DNA of 64,000 bases, taken from Mactra quadrangularis (Eukaryota; Mollusca; Bivalvia; Venerida; Mactridae). Of the stretch, positions 15,040-26,656 are shown piece after piece (positions within the stretch are counted from its first letter, which is position 1; every line of letters starts with the position of its first letter). The DNA is taken from assembly GCA_025267735.1 (NCBI GenBank), contig CM046297.1:19990011-20054010 (forward strand), written 5' to 3'. The position numbers and the translations under genes are program-made. Below the pieces are notes generated by a model. The model saw only the letters and a list, made by a program, of their open reading frames with translations, was not told the origin of the DNA and did no database searches.

Positions 15040-15400
15040 CAGCAGTAACGGCAGTACAGCAGTAAAGCCTTACTGCCAGAATTTTCGGCAGTACAGCAGT
15101 AAAGCCTTACTGTTAGAATTTTCGGCAGTACAGCAGTAAAGTCTTACTGTTTGAATTTTCGGCAGTACAGCAGTACTGTTAGAATTTTCGGCAGTACAGC
15201 AGTACAGCTTTAAAGCCTTACTGTTAGAATTTTCGGCAGTACAGCAGTAAAGCCTTACTGTTAGAATTTTCGGCAGTACAGCAGTAAAACCTTACTGTTA
15301 ATATTTTCGGCAGTACAGCAGTAAAACGGTAAACCCCTACTGTTACGACAGTACAACAGTAAACCTTTTCTGTGGGAATTTTCCACAGTGCAGCAGACTG
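15040..15400. repeat. Minisatellite, ~37-bp unit
   Basis: About nine imperfect copies of a unit built from TTTTCGGCAGTACAGCAGTA and AAGCCTTACTGTTAGAA. CAGTAAAGCCTTACTG is itself nearly palindromic, so each unit can form a small hairpin. Confidence 0.85.
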
Positions 15401-15925
15401 TTGTATCATTCTAGCAAATTATTCTAAATCTTGCCTCTCAGAATTCCCACATTATAGGGTTTTGTACTATATTGAACGTACGGATCACCATACAAATCTA
15501 CTTTGATGTAATAATATTAGCAGTGTGTAAATGGTCATAACTGTTCACAGGTTTGTCGCCGACATTACCTTCCTATAATAGTGTGTACATGTAAAGTGAT
15601 AATGAATTAATGAGAGGGAAGGTAGAACATGAAAACACACATTTTACTGACAATAAACAGGCAGACATAGGAGGTTTGTGAGTTGATTGAGAAGTTGAAT
15701 GTTTGAATTCTATAAGGTCCAAAATTAAAAGTACTGATAGAGCCAATCTAAGATGTCAATATTTGCAGCGGATATGTTAAAAAAAATCAATACTATTATA
15801 TATGAAATTAAAGAAATAGTTTGTTTGTTTTAATTGGTTTTTAACGTCGCATTCTACACACATTTAGGTTATACACTTAACGACTTTTCTAAGTATACAC
15901 ATTTTCCCCTGCGGATACTTTAAAC

Positions 15926-16134
15926 AGGGCTGAGTTCAGTTACCGCGAACGTTACAGAACGTTACATAACGATACATTCGGAACTCCTCGGCCATATAAT
16001 TGTTTACTTTAACACCGGTAGTTTCAAAATAGCGTCTAAATATGTCCGAGATTATTCGCAGCAAATGATCGAGGAGTTCCGAATGTATCGTTACGGAACG
16101 TTCTGTGACGTTCGCGGTAACTGAACTCAGCCCA
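15926..16134. mobile_element. Foldback/MITE element, copy 1
   Basis: About 68-bp inverted arms: the left arm starts CAGGGCTGAGTTCAGTTACC and the right arm ends GGTAACTGAACTCAGCCCAG. The centre includes TTTAACACCGGTAGTTTC and ATAGCGTCTAAATATG, which are also found in the copy at 18.2 kb. Non-coding. Confidence 0.85.
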
Positions 16135-16989
16135 GTTGTTAAAATATTTAAACGAAAATTTGTGAGTCAACTATGGGATACTTTATCTTTCATGTGACAC
16201 TAAAAACGTCAATATCCACCTTGTAGTAACCGACTTCCCAGATGCACGTGCATTTCGTGCTTTTAATTAATATGGGCCAAACAGTAAACATTTTTACGTT
16301 TATTTTGTACATGTTTATATCTATAGCGATTTACACTTAAAACACCTAAACTTTCACAAGTCGTGAGTATGAAACGAATTAGCTTGAAATGAAGAGGCCA
16401 GGCTATCGAAATGACACATGCTGGCTCATCAGTACGAAAGGTAAATTGAATTGAATTGCTATCTCATGTCTTGCCCGCATCATATTAATCACTGAGACAT
16501 TCTAAGCATAGCTGCAATGCAGAAACCTTCAACAATCGCGACAAAGTGAAACCATTTTTCAGGCTGTCCATACTTTTAAGCGTAACCCTTTGACTGTGAT
16601 GAAACTTTTAAGAAAGTTTGAGCAAATCGGAAGTGTTAAAGACCTGCCAAGCCAGAGAAGACGTCGTATGACGACAAGACAGCTAGAATGTGCTATGATA
16701 CCCTAGGGTATCATTCAGAACTACACAATCTCATTGTGAGCAAGGTTTCTTGCAGTTATACGTGCTGAAGGTGGTCATACGCGTTATTGATGTGAATTAG
16801 TACTTTGTTGGTACTGGTCAATATTTCTTCTGCATATAAGAAGTCATTTATTTTTCAATTTATTTTTCGTTTTGTTAATATATGAAATACTATTTGATGA
16901 ACATTTTCTACAAATTGTATATCAATAGCTTACGTATCAACCTAGTTATGACCAAATATATAGGTGTATACTTAGAAAAGTTGTTAAGT

Positions 16990-17135
16990 GTATATTACAA
17001 CGGCAAGCTCTTCCTACTATAATACCCTTCCACGAGACCGACAACTCATGTATAGGGTATGACATCGTACTGCGACCGGGCTCGAACCCGTGATCTCCGG
17101 ATTCGAAGTCAGACATGCTAACCACGGCCGCGGCT
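16990..17135 (-). repeat. tRNA-derived SINE, family 1, reverse copy
   Basis: Reverse complement of the head and first body part of the SINE at 14.75 kb, including CGGGCTCGAACCCG (B-box) and GTCAGACATGCTAACCACG (A-box side). The far body is shortened. Confidence 0.75.
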
Positions 17136-17139
17136 AAAT

Positions 17140-17760
17140 AATGAAATAGAATGAAGGAACACATTTAGTGATCCAAGTAATTGGATAAATATATATTATT
17201 CTTGTTGGGTTTATATCCATGTTTTGTACAAAAATTGTCCTACACGATCACAAGTTACTGCTGGTTCTTTTGACACTATGACCATGAAATATGCCATAAA
17301 ATACCCATTTTTAAAACGCTGAATGAACATGCTTTCATTTGGTATATAATACTGTTACAAGTTCGTGTAAGTATATAACACTGGGTGAGTTTTATTACGA
17401 ACATATTTTTTCAATATTCTTTTGAATTCTCTACATGGAAGACTGATTCAAACGTACAGACAGGACCTATCTCTGATGACAATATTTGCAACGCATTTGT
17501 AACAATATCAACGGCATAAAATGTATATACAATGGATAAAAAACCATACGGAATGAAAAATACGGCTACATTTAGTGATCGAAGTGCTTCAAGAAATATA
17601 TACGATATTCTTGTTTGGTTTGTATTTTTTTTTTACAAAAAATGTCCTCCGCCACCACAAGTTACTGCTGGTTCTTGCGACAATATGACCAAAACATATG
17701 CCATAAAATACCCCTTTTCTAAAAGCTGAATGAACAAGCTTTCATTTTGTATTTAGCACA
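17140..17760. repeat. Two diverged direct copies of a ~210-bp sequence
   Basis: 17,140-17,350 and 17,545-17,757 share ACATTTAGTGATC, CACAAGTTACTGCTGGTTCTT, ATGCCATAAAATACCC and GCTGAATGAACA in the same order. Probably two insertions or a duplication of a non-coding repeat; nothing codes. Confidence 0.7.
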
Positions 17761-17868
17761 TAGCATTTTCCCCTCGTCCAATCAGCTGTCGAGGATTGTT
17801 GATAGTAGACATGTACTATATTGTATAGTATAGAAGCGTGTTGAACTAGGGGAAAATGCTGTGCTAAG
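17761..17868. mobile_element. Short inverted-repeat element (MITE-like)
   Basis: AGCATTTTCCCCT on the left is inverted as AGGGGAAAATGCT on the right, enclosing about 85 bp. No coding sequence. Confidence 0.6.
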
Positions 17869-17876
17869 CCAGTTAG

Positions 17877-17960
17877 ATTATGTTTTCATTTTACTATAAG
17901 GTTCAGTGCTCGGGGCTCCGCCCCTCGCACTAAACCTTATAGTAAAATGAAAACATAATT
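17877..17960. repeat. Long near-perfect hairpin
   Basis: A 39-base arm beginning ATTATGTTTTCATTTTACTA is repeated inverted, with only a few mismatches, around a six-base GC-rich centre. It could be a MITE remnant or give a hairpin RNA. Confidence 0.8.
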
Positions 17961-18174
17961 TAACTAATAATACTGCTACTAGTTTATGTTTTTTTTTACA
18001 CAAGATTAGTTTTATAACGAACACTTTTTCATTTGAATTTCTACGCGATAGATATCCTAAGTCCGTCTATGCGTTGTGTTGTTATTTTAAAGGGAACATG
18101 AATCACGGGTTTCTCGAGCTTAGACGAGAATGAGTTTATATGACGTGTAAGTTAGTTCACGGTCAGTTATCAGT

Positions 18175-18592
18175 AGCGTGTTCAGTGACCGCGAACGTTA
18201 CAGAACGTTACATAATGAATAATGCATTTATATAGCGCAAAAATTATGTAGACATATTCTATTGCGCTTTACAAAAGTCCTTCCAATGTCAAATAGTATT
18301 AAAACGTATTAAACATAACGATACATTCGGAACTCCTCGGCCATTCGCTGCGAATAATCTAATCTAATACACAAATATGCGAGCATTAAGGCAATGAGTG
18401 ATGTTTCAAAATTTACGGACTTAAAACGAAACATCACTCAATGCCTACACGATCATATATTTGTTAACTTCAACACCGGTAGTTTCAAAATAGCGTCTAA
18501 ATATGTCCGAGATTAGTCGCAGCGAATGGCCGAGGAGTTCCGAATGTATTGTTATGTAACGTTCTGTAACGTTCGTGGTAACTGAACACGCT
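18175..18592. mobile_element. Foldback element copy 2, with a nested insertion
   Basis: Same family as 15,926-16,134; arms start CAGTAGCGTGTTCAGTGACC and end GGTAACTGAACACGCTACAG. An insert of 97 bases (18,216-18,312) with ATTTATATAGCGC...GCGCTTTACAAA is flanked by 6-bp duplications ACATAA (18,210-18,215 and 18,313-18,318). The centre also has a second hairpin at about 18,380-18,443. Confidence 0.85.
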
Positions 18593-19059
18593 ACAGAGTT
18601 ATAAAATGTGAACAGACTACATGTATATGAATAAAACCAAATGGGATAACTTTAAGGTACAAAATTTTCTTTATTTCATTTTTGTCAAATTGCATTTTTT
18701 TGTATTCTGTATGCGTGTACATGTATATGCATTACAAATATTGACCAAAGACCACTTGATAGCAATGCCACGTCACTCAGTTGCCACACTATAAACGAAT
18801 ATGATTGAAACTGAAAGATATAATATGCAGCTAGCTGACACTAGTCTTTTGAAAAATATTTGTGCCTAACACCAATGGCACTAGTGTTGTACGAGCGGCT
18901 TGTAGTCAATGGTAAGACACTTCTATACTGGTTGTAAACCAACGTTTTAAACAGTGTGTTATTTCTTAAGAAATTTTACATATCACTAATGAATGAGTTA
19001 TATATCATGTGCCACGTAGATGAATTCACATATGACTGACATGAATCTGGCATAACATA

Positions 19060-19210
19060 CAGTCGAGACTGCCGTAGCGACCCCCTGTTTATAACGACGT
19101 TCTGCTCACAGCGACCTTCTTTTTTCCTCCCAACAGTTTTCACTATGATATAGGTCTGTATATAACGACAGTTTGTCAGATGTCAACAACGACTTCAAAA
19201 TTTATATACT
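19060..19210. repeat. Possible Tigger/pogo-like transposon relic
   Basis: CAGTCGAGACTGCCGTAGCG followed by TATAACGAC-type motifs resembles the ends of pogo/Tigger elements (repeated ATAACGAC). No transposase is left. Assignment is by motif memory only. Confidence 0.3.
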
Positions 19211-20629
19211 CGGCTTCACAATAGTTTTTACCCAAGTTCAAAGGATATGTATGTATTATATGGAATGAAATAGATATTTTTTACTTATACATTTATAATG
19301 GAGAAACTGGCCACTGATTGAATTTATTCAATCTTACATGTATTTATTAGCGTGTACACGTTTGTTTGTCCCGGAGCTTAGCCATGAGCGCACGAATATA
19401 TATGCGCATACATAAAGGCCTACACATAATTATTTTTATAACTATTTGCAGTTTCCGGGTTTTCTTGTCTGACTCGACAATCACCTAAATCAGTATCTTA
19501 TTTCTCAAGTCAAAGCCTATTTCCTTGGCTGTTGCCGACCATTCCAACAGTCACGCATGTGTGCTCACACAAGTGTTTTAAACTGTGCAATGTGAATGTG
19601 ATTCTTGTATGCACTGTAACTGGATGTGATCATTTTTAATTCTAATTTCTACAACCATTAGATTGTGGTTAGATTAATACCCTGACAAACTGTATTGAGT
19701 GTCGATGTTTTAGTTTCCAAGTTACCTCCCTTGTCCTTTTATATATCAACTAAAAGGGAGATAACCTACCATCATTTTCGGTTTCTGTATATACCACTCA
19801 ATGCATTGTGTGACGGTATAACTAAAACATGCAATGGAGAATTTTGTCGAAAAGAAACAGACATTCGCGAAATAGAGTTTTAATTATTTTTAATTATTTA
19901 AATATATAGACCAACTATCTGATTACATGTATGTATTGTATGTTGATACTTAGTCGTTGATTCTTATTTGTTCTGTTTTTATATTATATTATTTGAAATA
20001 GATATGGTATGAATCATCATATCATCATCATATCCTGAGTTTATTTGTCATCTGCTGCGGGTGTCCCAGATACTGAGGTAGACAGCAGGCGGCTTAATCG
20101 TCTAACACTAGCTCTCCACCCGTCCCTATTGTGTGGACTGGTATTGCAATGCACGTGCAATGCAATGAATATGGAAATAAAAAACAGAACTGAATGATAA
20201 TAAAAATTAACAACATATGACAGAGAACTTGTATGGAATCAATCTATTGTATGTAAAGCATTCTATAAATGAAAACTATGTAGACATATCTTGTTCCCAT
20301 TTCCTTGGTAAGTATATGCTTATTTAAACTTTATTGTAAAGTACAACAAAATTCAGTCGTATGGCTGTTGATAATATTGTGTGTTTATAATATAATCAAT
20401 GCCGTGTTGATTATTTTACTAACTATTTAAAATATACAGTGTACACAGTGAGGTACAAATTTAGCAATGGAAGATTAACTTACATGAAACGCATTTGACA
20501 AACTTCTAAGAACCAACGCATGAAATTTATCATTTAACCATCAGAAAACAGTTATTAAATCATTTTCACATGAAAATGAAAAGTTACAAACATTAAGCTT
20601 TTGCATTGTTCAGTTCATTATCAAGACCA
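19211..20629. other. Host DNA without recognisable genes
   Basis: AT-rich, short ORFs only. A stretch near 20,040-20,170 is more GC-rich (CTGCTGCGGGTGTCCC, CTCTCCACCCGTCCC) and may be an old repeat. Otherwise nothing seen. Confidence 0.45.
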
Positions 20630-20710
20630 AAGCCGCAACTATAGTTCAGAGGTTAGGCTAATGGACTTTGAATCTGGTGATCCGGTTTAAATTGCAGGTT
20701 GCGGCAGATT
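20630..20710 (+). repeat. tRNA-like SINE head (diverged)
   Basis: TATAGTTCAGAGGTTAGGC (A-box side) and ATTGCAGGTTGCGGC at B-box distance. A degenerate tRNA-derived repeat. Confidence 0.4.
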
Positions 20711-21069
20711 ATTTACTTTCACGAAAATTCAACCCTTTTGGAATTTACCCAATACTTTGAGTTGATAACTTCCTGTTGAAGAGTAAGTGAACGGAAGTAA
20801 AGAAAAAAGCTTGTTACATAGACCTATTGATGAAGTTATATTTCATCACCACCATTGCCCAGGCAATAATCGTGTGGCTAGTTCTTTGAATCTCGCGATC
20901 AGAGTTCAATTCCAGATCATGGCAAGCTTTTTCTTCAATCAATTTACCACCACCCCAGGGAGGTTACCCATGTAGAAGCATTTCAATAATCTGGATTAAA
21001 AAATGGCTACGTCATAAGCTTGCAAACGTAAATCACCAAATAGGCCTACTTGTAAACATCATGACCACA

Positions 21070-21150
21070 GCCACAGCCGTAGTCAAGTGGTTAGGCCACT
21101 AGGCTTGGATTCCTGTGATCAGGATTCAATAACCGACTGCAGCAGATCAT
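21070..21150 (+). repeat. tRNA-like SINE head (diverged)
   Basis: GCCGTAGTCAAGTGGTTAGG (A-box) and CAGGATTCAATAACCG (decayed B-box). The downstream ATCATACCCATCCATGAAAAT recalls the body start of the other SINEs. Confidence 0.5.
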
Positions 21151-22535
21151 ACCCATCCATGAAAATAACACCAAAAGCAACACACTCAGAAATATTTTTC
21201 AGCAATAGGCCCAATTACAAATTTTTGAGAGGTCACCCCACTGTGTACTGTGAGTACTTCTCTAGGGTGAGGGGGATATGTCATAAATGCAACCAATGAC
21301 GCATTGTAATTCCTTCCTGTCCCCGTCATGAGGAGGAAGTGGTTTGAGTCTATGTACATGGGGTCCCTTCAGTGGGACGGTGTAGGGCCGATACCGTGAG
21401 GTATGGATTATATGGCCGAGGGTTTGACCTTTGAATCTATAAGAAATAATAGAAAATGTAGCGCTCTGGCTATGGAACTTCACGTGGTTCACTGTTGATG
21501 ACAAAATGTGGTTCAAGTTGAATACTCTTGAAATCTGAGGAAAGCTTCAGCACCAAATATGTAATCTGAGTCAGTGGTGCTTGGTCTATCTGCTCGGATA
21601 TTTCAAGGGGCAGGGTTCACAACTGCTAACGGGTTGCGATTATAATAGAATTTAAGATATTCAAGCAAAACTTGTATGATTAGATTTTGAAGTTTAATAA
21701 CATCTGATGATACACCAGTGAAGTACACAAGAAAATGTGTGGAGTTCACATTCAAAACTGTGAATTCACATCTAAAGCAGTGGAATGTGAACTCTGCAAC
21801 CAAATATGTGAACCTGCGTTCCACACACAAATATCGTCGACCAACCTTGATTCGCGGCCGTTTTAGTTTATGTTCATAGACATACGCTCGCGAGATTTCG
21901 AAATCGAGGCTATAAACTGACGTCACGTTTACTACTGGATTTACTCTACCGTATCTATCTGTTAACTTAAAAAGAATGCGTTTAAAATAGGTTTTTTTTG
22001 CAAAATTTGTTTGAGATTACAGAATTACACACTTTTTTCTTATTTCCAAATATGTTCATTTTAGTATTAACAATTTATTTACCGATAACATAAAAATTAC
22101 TTAACCACAAAGTTTGTCTGCAATGTTTTTCGTCAAATATGTGATACAAGACACACACAAAATATTTTTATTGGCCTTATTTCAATGACGTCACAGCCCG
22201 CGAATCTAAAGTACATGTTTCAAGATGGCTGCCGTAATACAGTTGTAGTTTGTTTTTATGTGTTTTAACTGTTTTTTTTGCACTTCCGACAGGATTATTG
22301 ATTGATGTTGGTGCAAAATAAAATGATAGTGTCAATAAAGCAGGTTAAAAATTACGTTTTCGGAAATTAAAAGGGACAGAACTCTTGATGCAACTATGAC
22401 GTCGTAAAACAGCGAGTGTGTTCGTTCTGGTATCTGGAGACTTCGGTAAATGACTATATCGGTAAATTGATTTTATATAGTAACTCGTTTGGAGAGATCG
22501 GTAAATTGATATTGTATAGTGTAAATTAAGTAGGT

Positions 22536-23856
22536 GTGAATAACAGTGGCTCTCCACTTCTATGGTCAATTTTCATTGAAGACTTGGAACTATTTATTGG
22601 TTCGAATCTTAACAGTGGCATAAATGTTCGCGATCTGACTCTTCTTTTATTATTATATGCAGATGATATGGTAATTCTGGCTGATACGCCGCATGAATTA
22701 CAAACTCAATTAGACAATTTAAAACTTTACTGTGATCGATGGGGCTTATCAGTCAATAAAAGTAAGACAAAAATAATGGTGTTCAGGCGAGCTGGTCGAA
22801 TTAGTGAACATGAACAATGGTGGTATAATGGAACAATGTTAGACATTGCTGATTCTTTTAATTATTTGGGTACAGTATTTTGTTCAAATGGCCGTTTTAC
22901 CCTAAATCAGCAATTATTAAAAGGGAAAGCTGTTAAAGCCATGAATGAGTTGAGTTTTAATTTACGTGAGTTTGATTTTACTCCTAAAGTTCAATGTCAA
23001 TTGTTTGATGCATTTGTCCGTTCAATACTTAGCTGTTCATCAGAGATTTGGGGTCATACAAAGTCTAATGATATTGAGCGTATTCACCTAATATTTTGTA
23101 AAAAAGTATTAAATGTCAAATTGTCTGCAAGTAATGCTTGTATTTACGGTGAATTAGCACGTTACCCATTGTATATTAATCGTTTTGTAAAGGTTATCAA
23201 ATACTGGGTGAATTTTAACATCAGACAATTACATCATGCAAGCTATTTATTTAAATGCTTTAGACGATGTTAACATTGGCAAAAAGAACTGGGCTTACCA
23301 TGTTTAAAAGTTATTAGATACATATGGTCTATCATACATTTGGTACAACCAAAGTAGTATCATTAATAGCAAACAATTGCTTAATTTATTCAAAGAACGT
23401 TTAATTGACTGTTATCTACAAACATGGAGGAGTGCGATTGACAATAGCTCTATATTAACAGTATATAAATATTTAAAATGTGACTTTGAATATGAATTGT
23501 ATCTCAATAAACTGAGTAAAACTGATCGTAGTGTGATAACTAAGTTTAGAACTTCAACACATTGTCTGTATACAGAAACAAAAAGGTATGGACGGAATAG
23601 AGTTGAGAGAGCTGACAGAGTTTGTCAACTATGCAACTCAGGGCAAGTTGAAGACGAGTACCATTTCTTATTTAAATGCTCTGTGTACAATGTGTTAAGG
23701 AAACGTTATATACCTAGATATTATTATAATAGACCAAGCATGCAAAAATTGATAGACTTATTATCTTCAAACGATGAACAATTGGTAAAACAACTGATAA
23801 ACTATTTACACTGTGCCTTAAAAATTAGAAAAAATATTATAAATCATGAAATCTAG
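22536..23856 (+). pseudogene. LINE (non-LTR retrotransposon) reverse transcriptase, 5'-truncated and broken
   Basis: The surviving part starts in the palm domain (SPLLWSIFIEDLE) and continues through YADDMVILAD, the catalytic RT motif, and GLSVNKSKTKIMVF. The frame is lost near 23,250-23,273: the sense moves to another frame (DVNIGKKNWAYHV), meets TAA at 23,305, and continues to 23,856. The C-terminal part holds CQLCNSGQVEDEYHFLFKC, the CCHC-like finger common at the end of LINE ORF2 proteins. All N-terminal endonuclease sequence is missing. Dead copy; clade not assigned with confidence (Jockey/CR1/Nimb-like at best). Confidence 0.88.
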
Positions 23857-24040
23857 ACAGTCTATAATTATGATATACGTATTATGTTGTTGTTTTTTCA
23901 CCTTCTTTCTTTTTTCTTGTAATATATATGTATTTAACTTTATTTGACCTTTATATGATGTAAAATCTGTGTATCGATGATAAATATGTACATATTAAAG
24001 TCCTTATTAATAAAATATATGTTCTGTTCTGTTCTGTTCT
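23857..24040 (+). mobile_element. LINE 3' UTR and short-repeat tail
   Basis: After the ORF end the sequence runs to four tandem GTTCT units (24,021-24,040). Short tandem tails of this sort mark the 3' ends of several LINE clades. Confidence 0.65.
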
Positions 24041-24085
24041 TTAAACGCACTGGTATTTTATTAGCTAATTGGCTGTCATCAATGG
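24040..24085. repeat. 46-bp direct repeat, copy 1
   Basis: Begins TTTAAACGCACTGGTATTTT and ends GTCATCAATGG; identical to 25,835-25,880. It abuts the LINE tail exactly. Confidence 0.9.
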
Positions 24086-24205
24086 TAAAAATAACAATTT
24101 CACGCTGCTGTTGTTTTTCATTTTACTATTACAGAAGACAAGGAAGATACATTGGCAGCAACAGGGAAAAAGTATAATAATATCATTTATTTATTGTTAT
24201 TTATT

Positions 24206-25709
24206 CACGTCGCTGAAGTTAGCAAAATTTTTTTGCTAGCAAAAGTGGCCACAAGTTGCTATTTTTGCTAACAAAATTTTTTTATGTGAATAGTGAAATA
24301 TTAATTTAGTGCTAAAACCAGGTACCATAACCAGTTATAAAACATGGCAAGTCCGTTTGTCGGGCCTGATGCCTCTAACTAGTTACTAAACAACTCCTAT
24401 GGGTTATGTTACCATTTTTATAGACATGGGTAGTGCTCCCCACTGATTTCGCCGGGTACTTGCGTATACAAGGCATGAGGCCCGACCTTGGGCTATCACG
24501 TGGGCACAGTGGCCACCCTGGGAAAATTCCGTTGGCTCGGGCCAAAGACCACTAAGTGTCGGTACTTTACGTTTTGTGTATTAAATCAGCACTCAGATGG
24601 GCCATATTTCAGGGCTTGAACGTCGAGTTAAAGCGATTTCGCCCGGAACTGGCGTATACCGGGCGAGAGGTCCGACCTAGGGCTATCACGTGGGCACAAG
24701 GGCTACCCTGGGAAAATTCCGTGGGCTCGGGCCAGAGACAACTAAGTGTCGGTACTTTACGTTTTGTGTACACAAAAAGTAAAGTACCGACACTTGGTGG
24801 TCTCTGGCCCGAGCCCACGGAATTTTCCCAGGGTAGCCACTGTGTCCACGTGATAGCCCTAGGTCGGACCTCTCCCTGGTTGAACCAGTACCGGGCGAAA
24901 CCGCCTTAACTCGATGTTCGAGCCCTCAAACATGGCCCATCTGAGTGCTGATTTTATACACATAAAGTAAAGTACCGACACTTAGTGGTCTCTGGCCCGA
25001 GCCCACGGAATTTTCCCAGGCTGGCCACTGTGCCCACGTGATAGCCCTAGGTCGGACCTCTCGCCAAGTATACGCCAGTACCGGGCGAAATCGCTTTAAC
25101 TCAACGTTCGAGCCATGAAATATGGCCCATCTGAGTGCTGATTTTATACACAAAACGTAAAGTACGGACACTTAGTGGTTTCTGGCCCGAACCCACGGAA
25201 TTTTCCCAGGGTGGCCATTGTGCCCACGTGATAGCCCTAGGTCGGACCTCTTGCCTGGTATACGCCAGTACCGGGCGAAATCGCTTTAACTCGACGTTCG
25301 AGCCCTGAAATATGGCCCATCTGAGTGCTGATTTTATACACAAAACGTAAAGTACCGACACTTAGTGGTCTCTGGCCGAACCTACGGAATTTTCCCAGGG
25401 TGGCCACTGTGCCCACGTGATAGCCCTTGGTCGGACCTCATGCCTTGTATACGCCAGTACCCGGCGAAATCAGTGGGGAGCACTACCCATGTCTATAAAA
25501 ATGGTAACATAACCCATAGGAGTTGTTTAGTAACTAGTTAGAGGCATCAGGCCCGACAAACGGACTTGCCATGTTTAATTACTGGTTATGGTACCTGGTT
25601 TTAGCACTACATTTATATTTCACTATTCACATAAAAAAATTTGCTAGCAAAAATAGCAACTTGTGGCCACTTTTGCTAGCAAAAAGTTTTTGCTAACTTC
25701 AGCGACGTG
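24206..25709. repeat. 1.5-kb foldback with inverted/tandem ~190-bp units
   Basis: Outer arms (TCACGTCGCTGAAGTTAGCA at the left; CTAACTTCAGCGACGTG at the right) run about 250-300 bp and include CCAGGTACCATAACCAGTTA. The inner part is a 188-190-bp unit: AGTACCGAC-type starts at 24,783, 24,971, 25,161 and 25,351 on one strand, and about two units in reverse orientation before the centre at about 24,775 (TTTTGTGTACACAAAA). Units contain CACGTG and GGGCCAGAGA-like motifs. No real coding capacity; ORFs here are repeat shadows. Confidence 0.85.
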
Positions 25710-25834
25710 TTTATTCGCTATTGTGCTAATTATGTGCACACCTGACTTGTTTGTGACCAAATTTTAATTGGCCAATTGATGACAATTTAGCAATTCGAAC
25801 TTTAATATGAACAAATATGGACAATCATGATTGT

Positions 25835-25880
25835 TTTAAACGCACTGGTATTTTATTAGCTAATTGGCTGTCATCAATGG
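25835..25880. repeat. 46-bp direct repeat, copy 2
   Basis: Exact copy of 24,040-24,085, on the far side of the foldback structure. Confidence 0.9.
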
Positions 25881-26656
25881 CAATTTATCTTTTGAGTGAA
25901 CATAGTTTTTTCGACTCCAGTTTTTTACTGTTTTATGTTTCAGGCTCGATTCGGTGAATATATTGCATTTTAAAACAAATACGATGTAAATTTTTTATCA
26001 CATGGTTTGATAAATAAATTTAAAAAATTCTGTATTATCTTAAATACTTTTTATGTTGTTTCCTTGATTCCTGTGGATTAATTAATAAATTCACTGATTA
26101 TCTTTTGACTGCATTAATATTTTATAAAAATATGATTTTATTTACCTTTTTTATCGTTTTTTAGACCTGGTTTGATTCCCGTCGATATGTTACAACGATT
26201 TATTAATTGATACATACAATGTACATTTCATAATAACTTGAGTTAATGTATATTATACGTATTTTTTATACTTTGTTCTATTTTTTTTTCAAAATGACAT
26301 ATCATGCATGACATATTTGATATAACAGTAAAATAGATGAATTAATGTTAGTTATTTATAATTCTTATATCTTTTTTTAAATATGCATTTTGATCTGAAC
26401 TCCATGACTTATATAAATCACTCGTATATATCAAGAAAAAGGAAAATATTATTCAATACTGAGAAATCATGATTTTATTAAAATACAACAACATAACAAT
26501 CAATTTCAAACAATAATTTACAAAAAAATCATAATAAACATTGATTATCGCACATTCAGAATAATTACACTATACAATATCAATTTACCAATCTCTCCAA
26601 ACGACTTACTATATAATATCAATTTACCGATATAGTCATTTACCGAAGTCTCCATA

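Larger units (their letters stand above)
22430..26656. mobile_element. 4.2-kb composite segment bounded by ~90-bp inverted repeats
   Basis: The left end (CTTCGGTAAATGACTATATC, TCGTTTGGAGAGATCGGTAA, to 22,525) is inverted on the right at 26,567-26,655 (CAATTTACCAATCTCTCCAA, GATATAGTCATTTACCGAAG). Between them lie a broken LINE, a large foldback structure and AT-rich filler. It could be a large DNA transposon that received nested insertions; no transposase was recognised. Confidence 0.65.

Noticed and set aside
24556..25361. Several ORFs of 69-117 aa on both strands with similar proteins (MSVLYVLCIKSALRW...)
   Set aside because: They are translations of the inverted/tandem 190-bp repeat in the foldback and share its period; no independent sign of coding.
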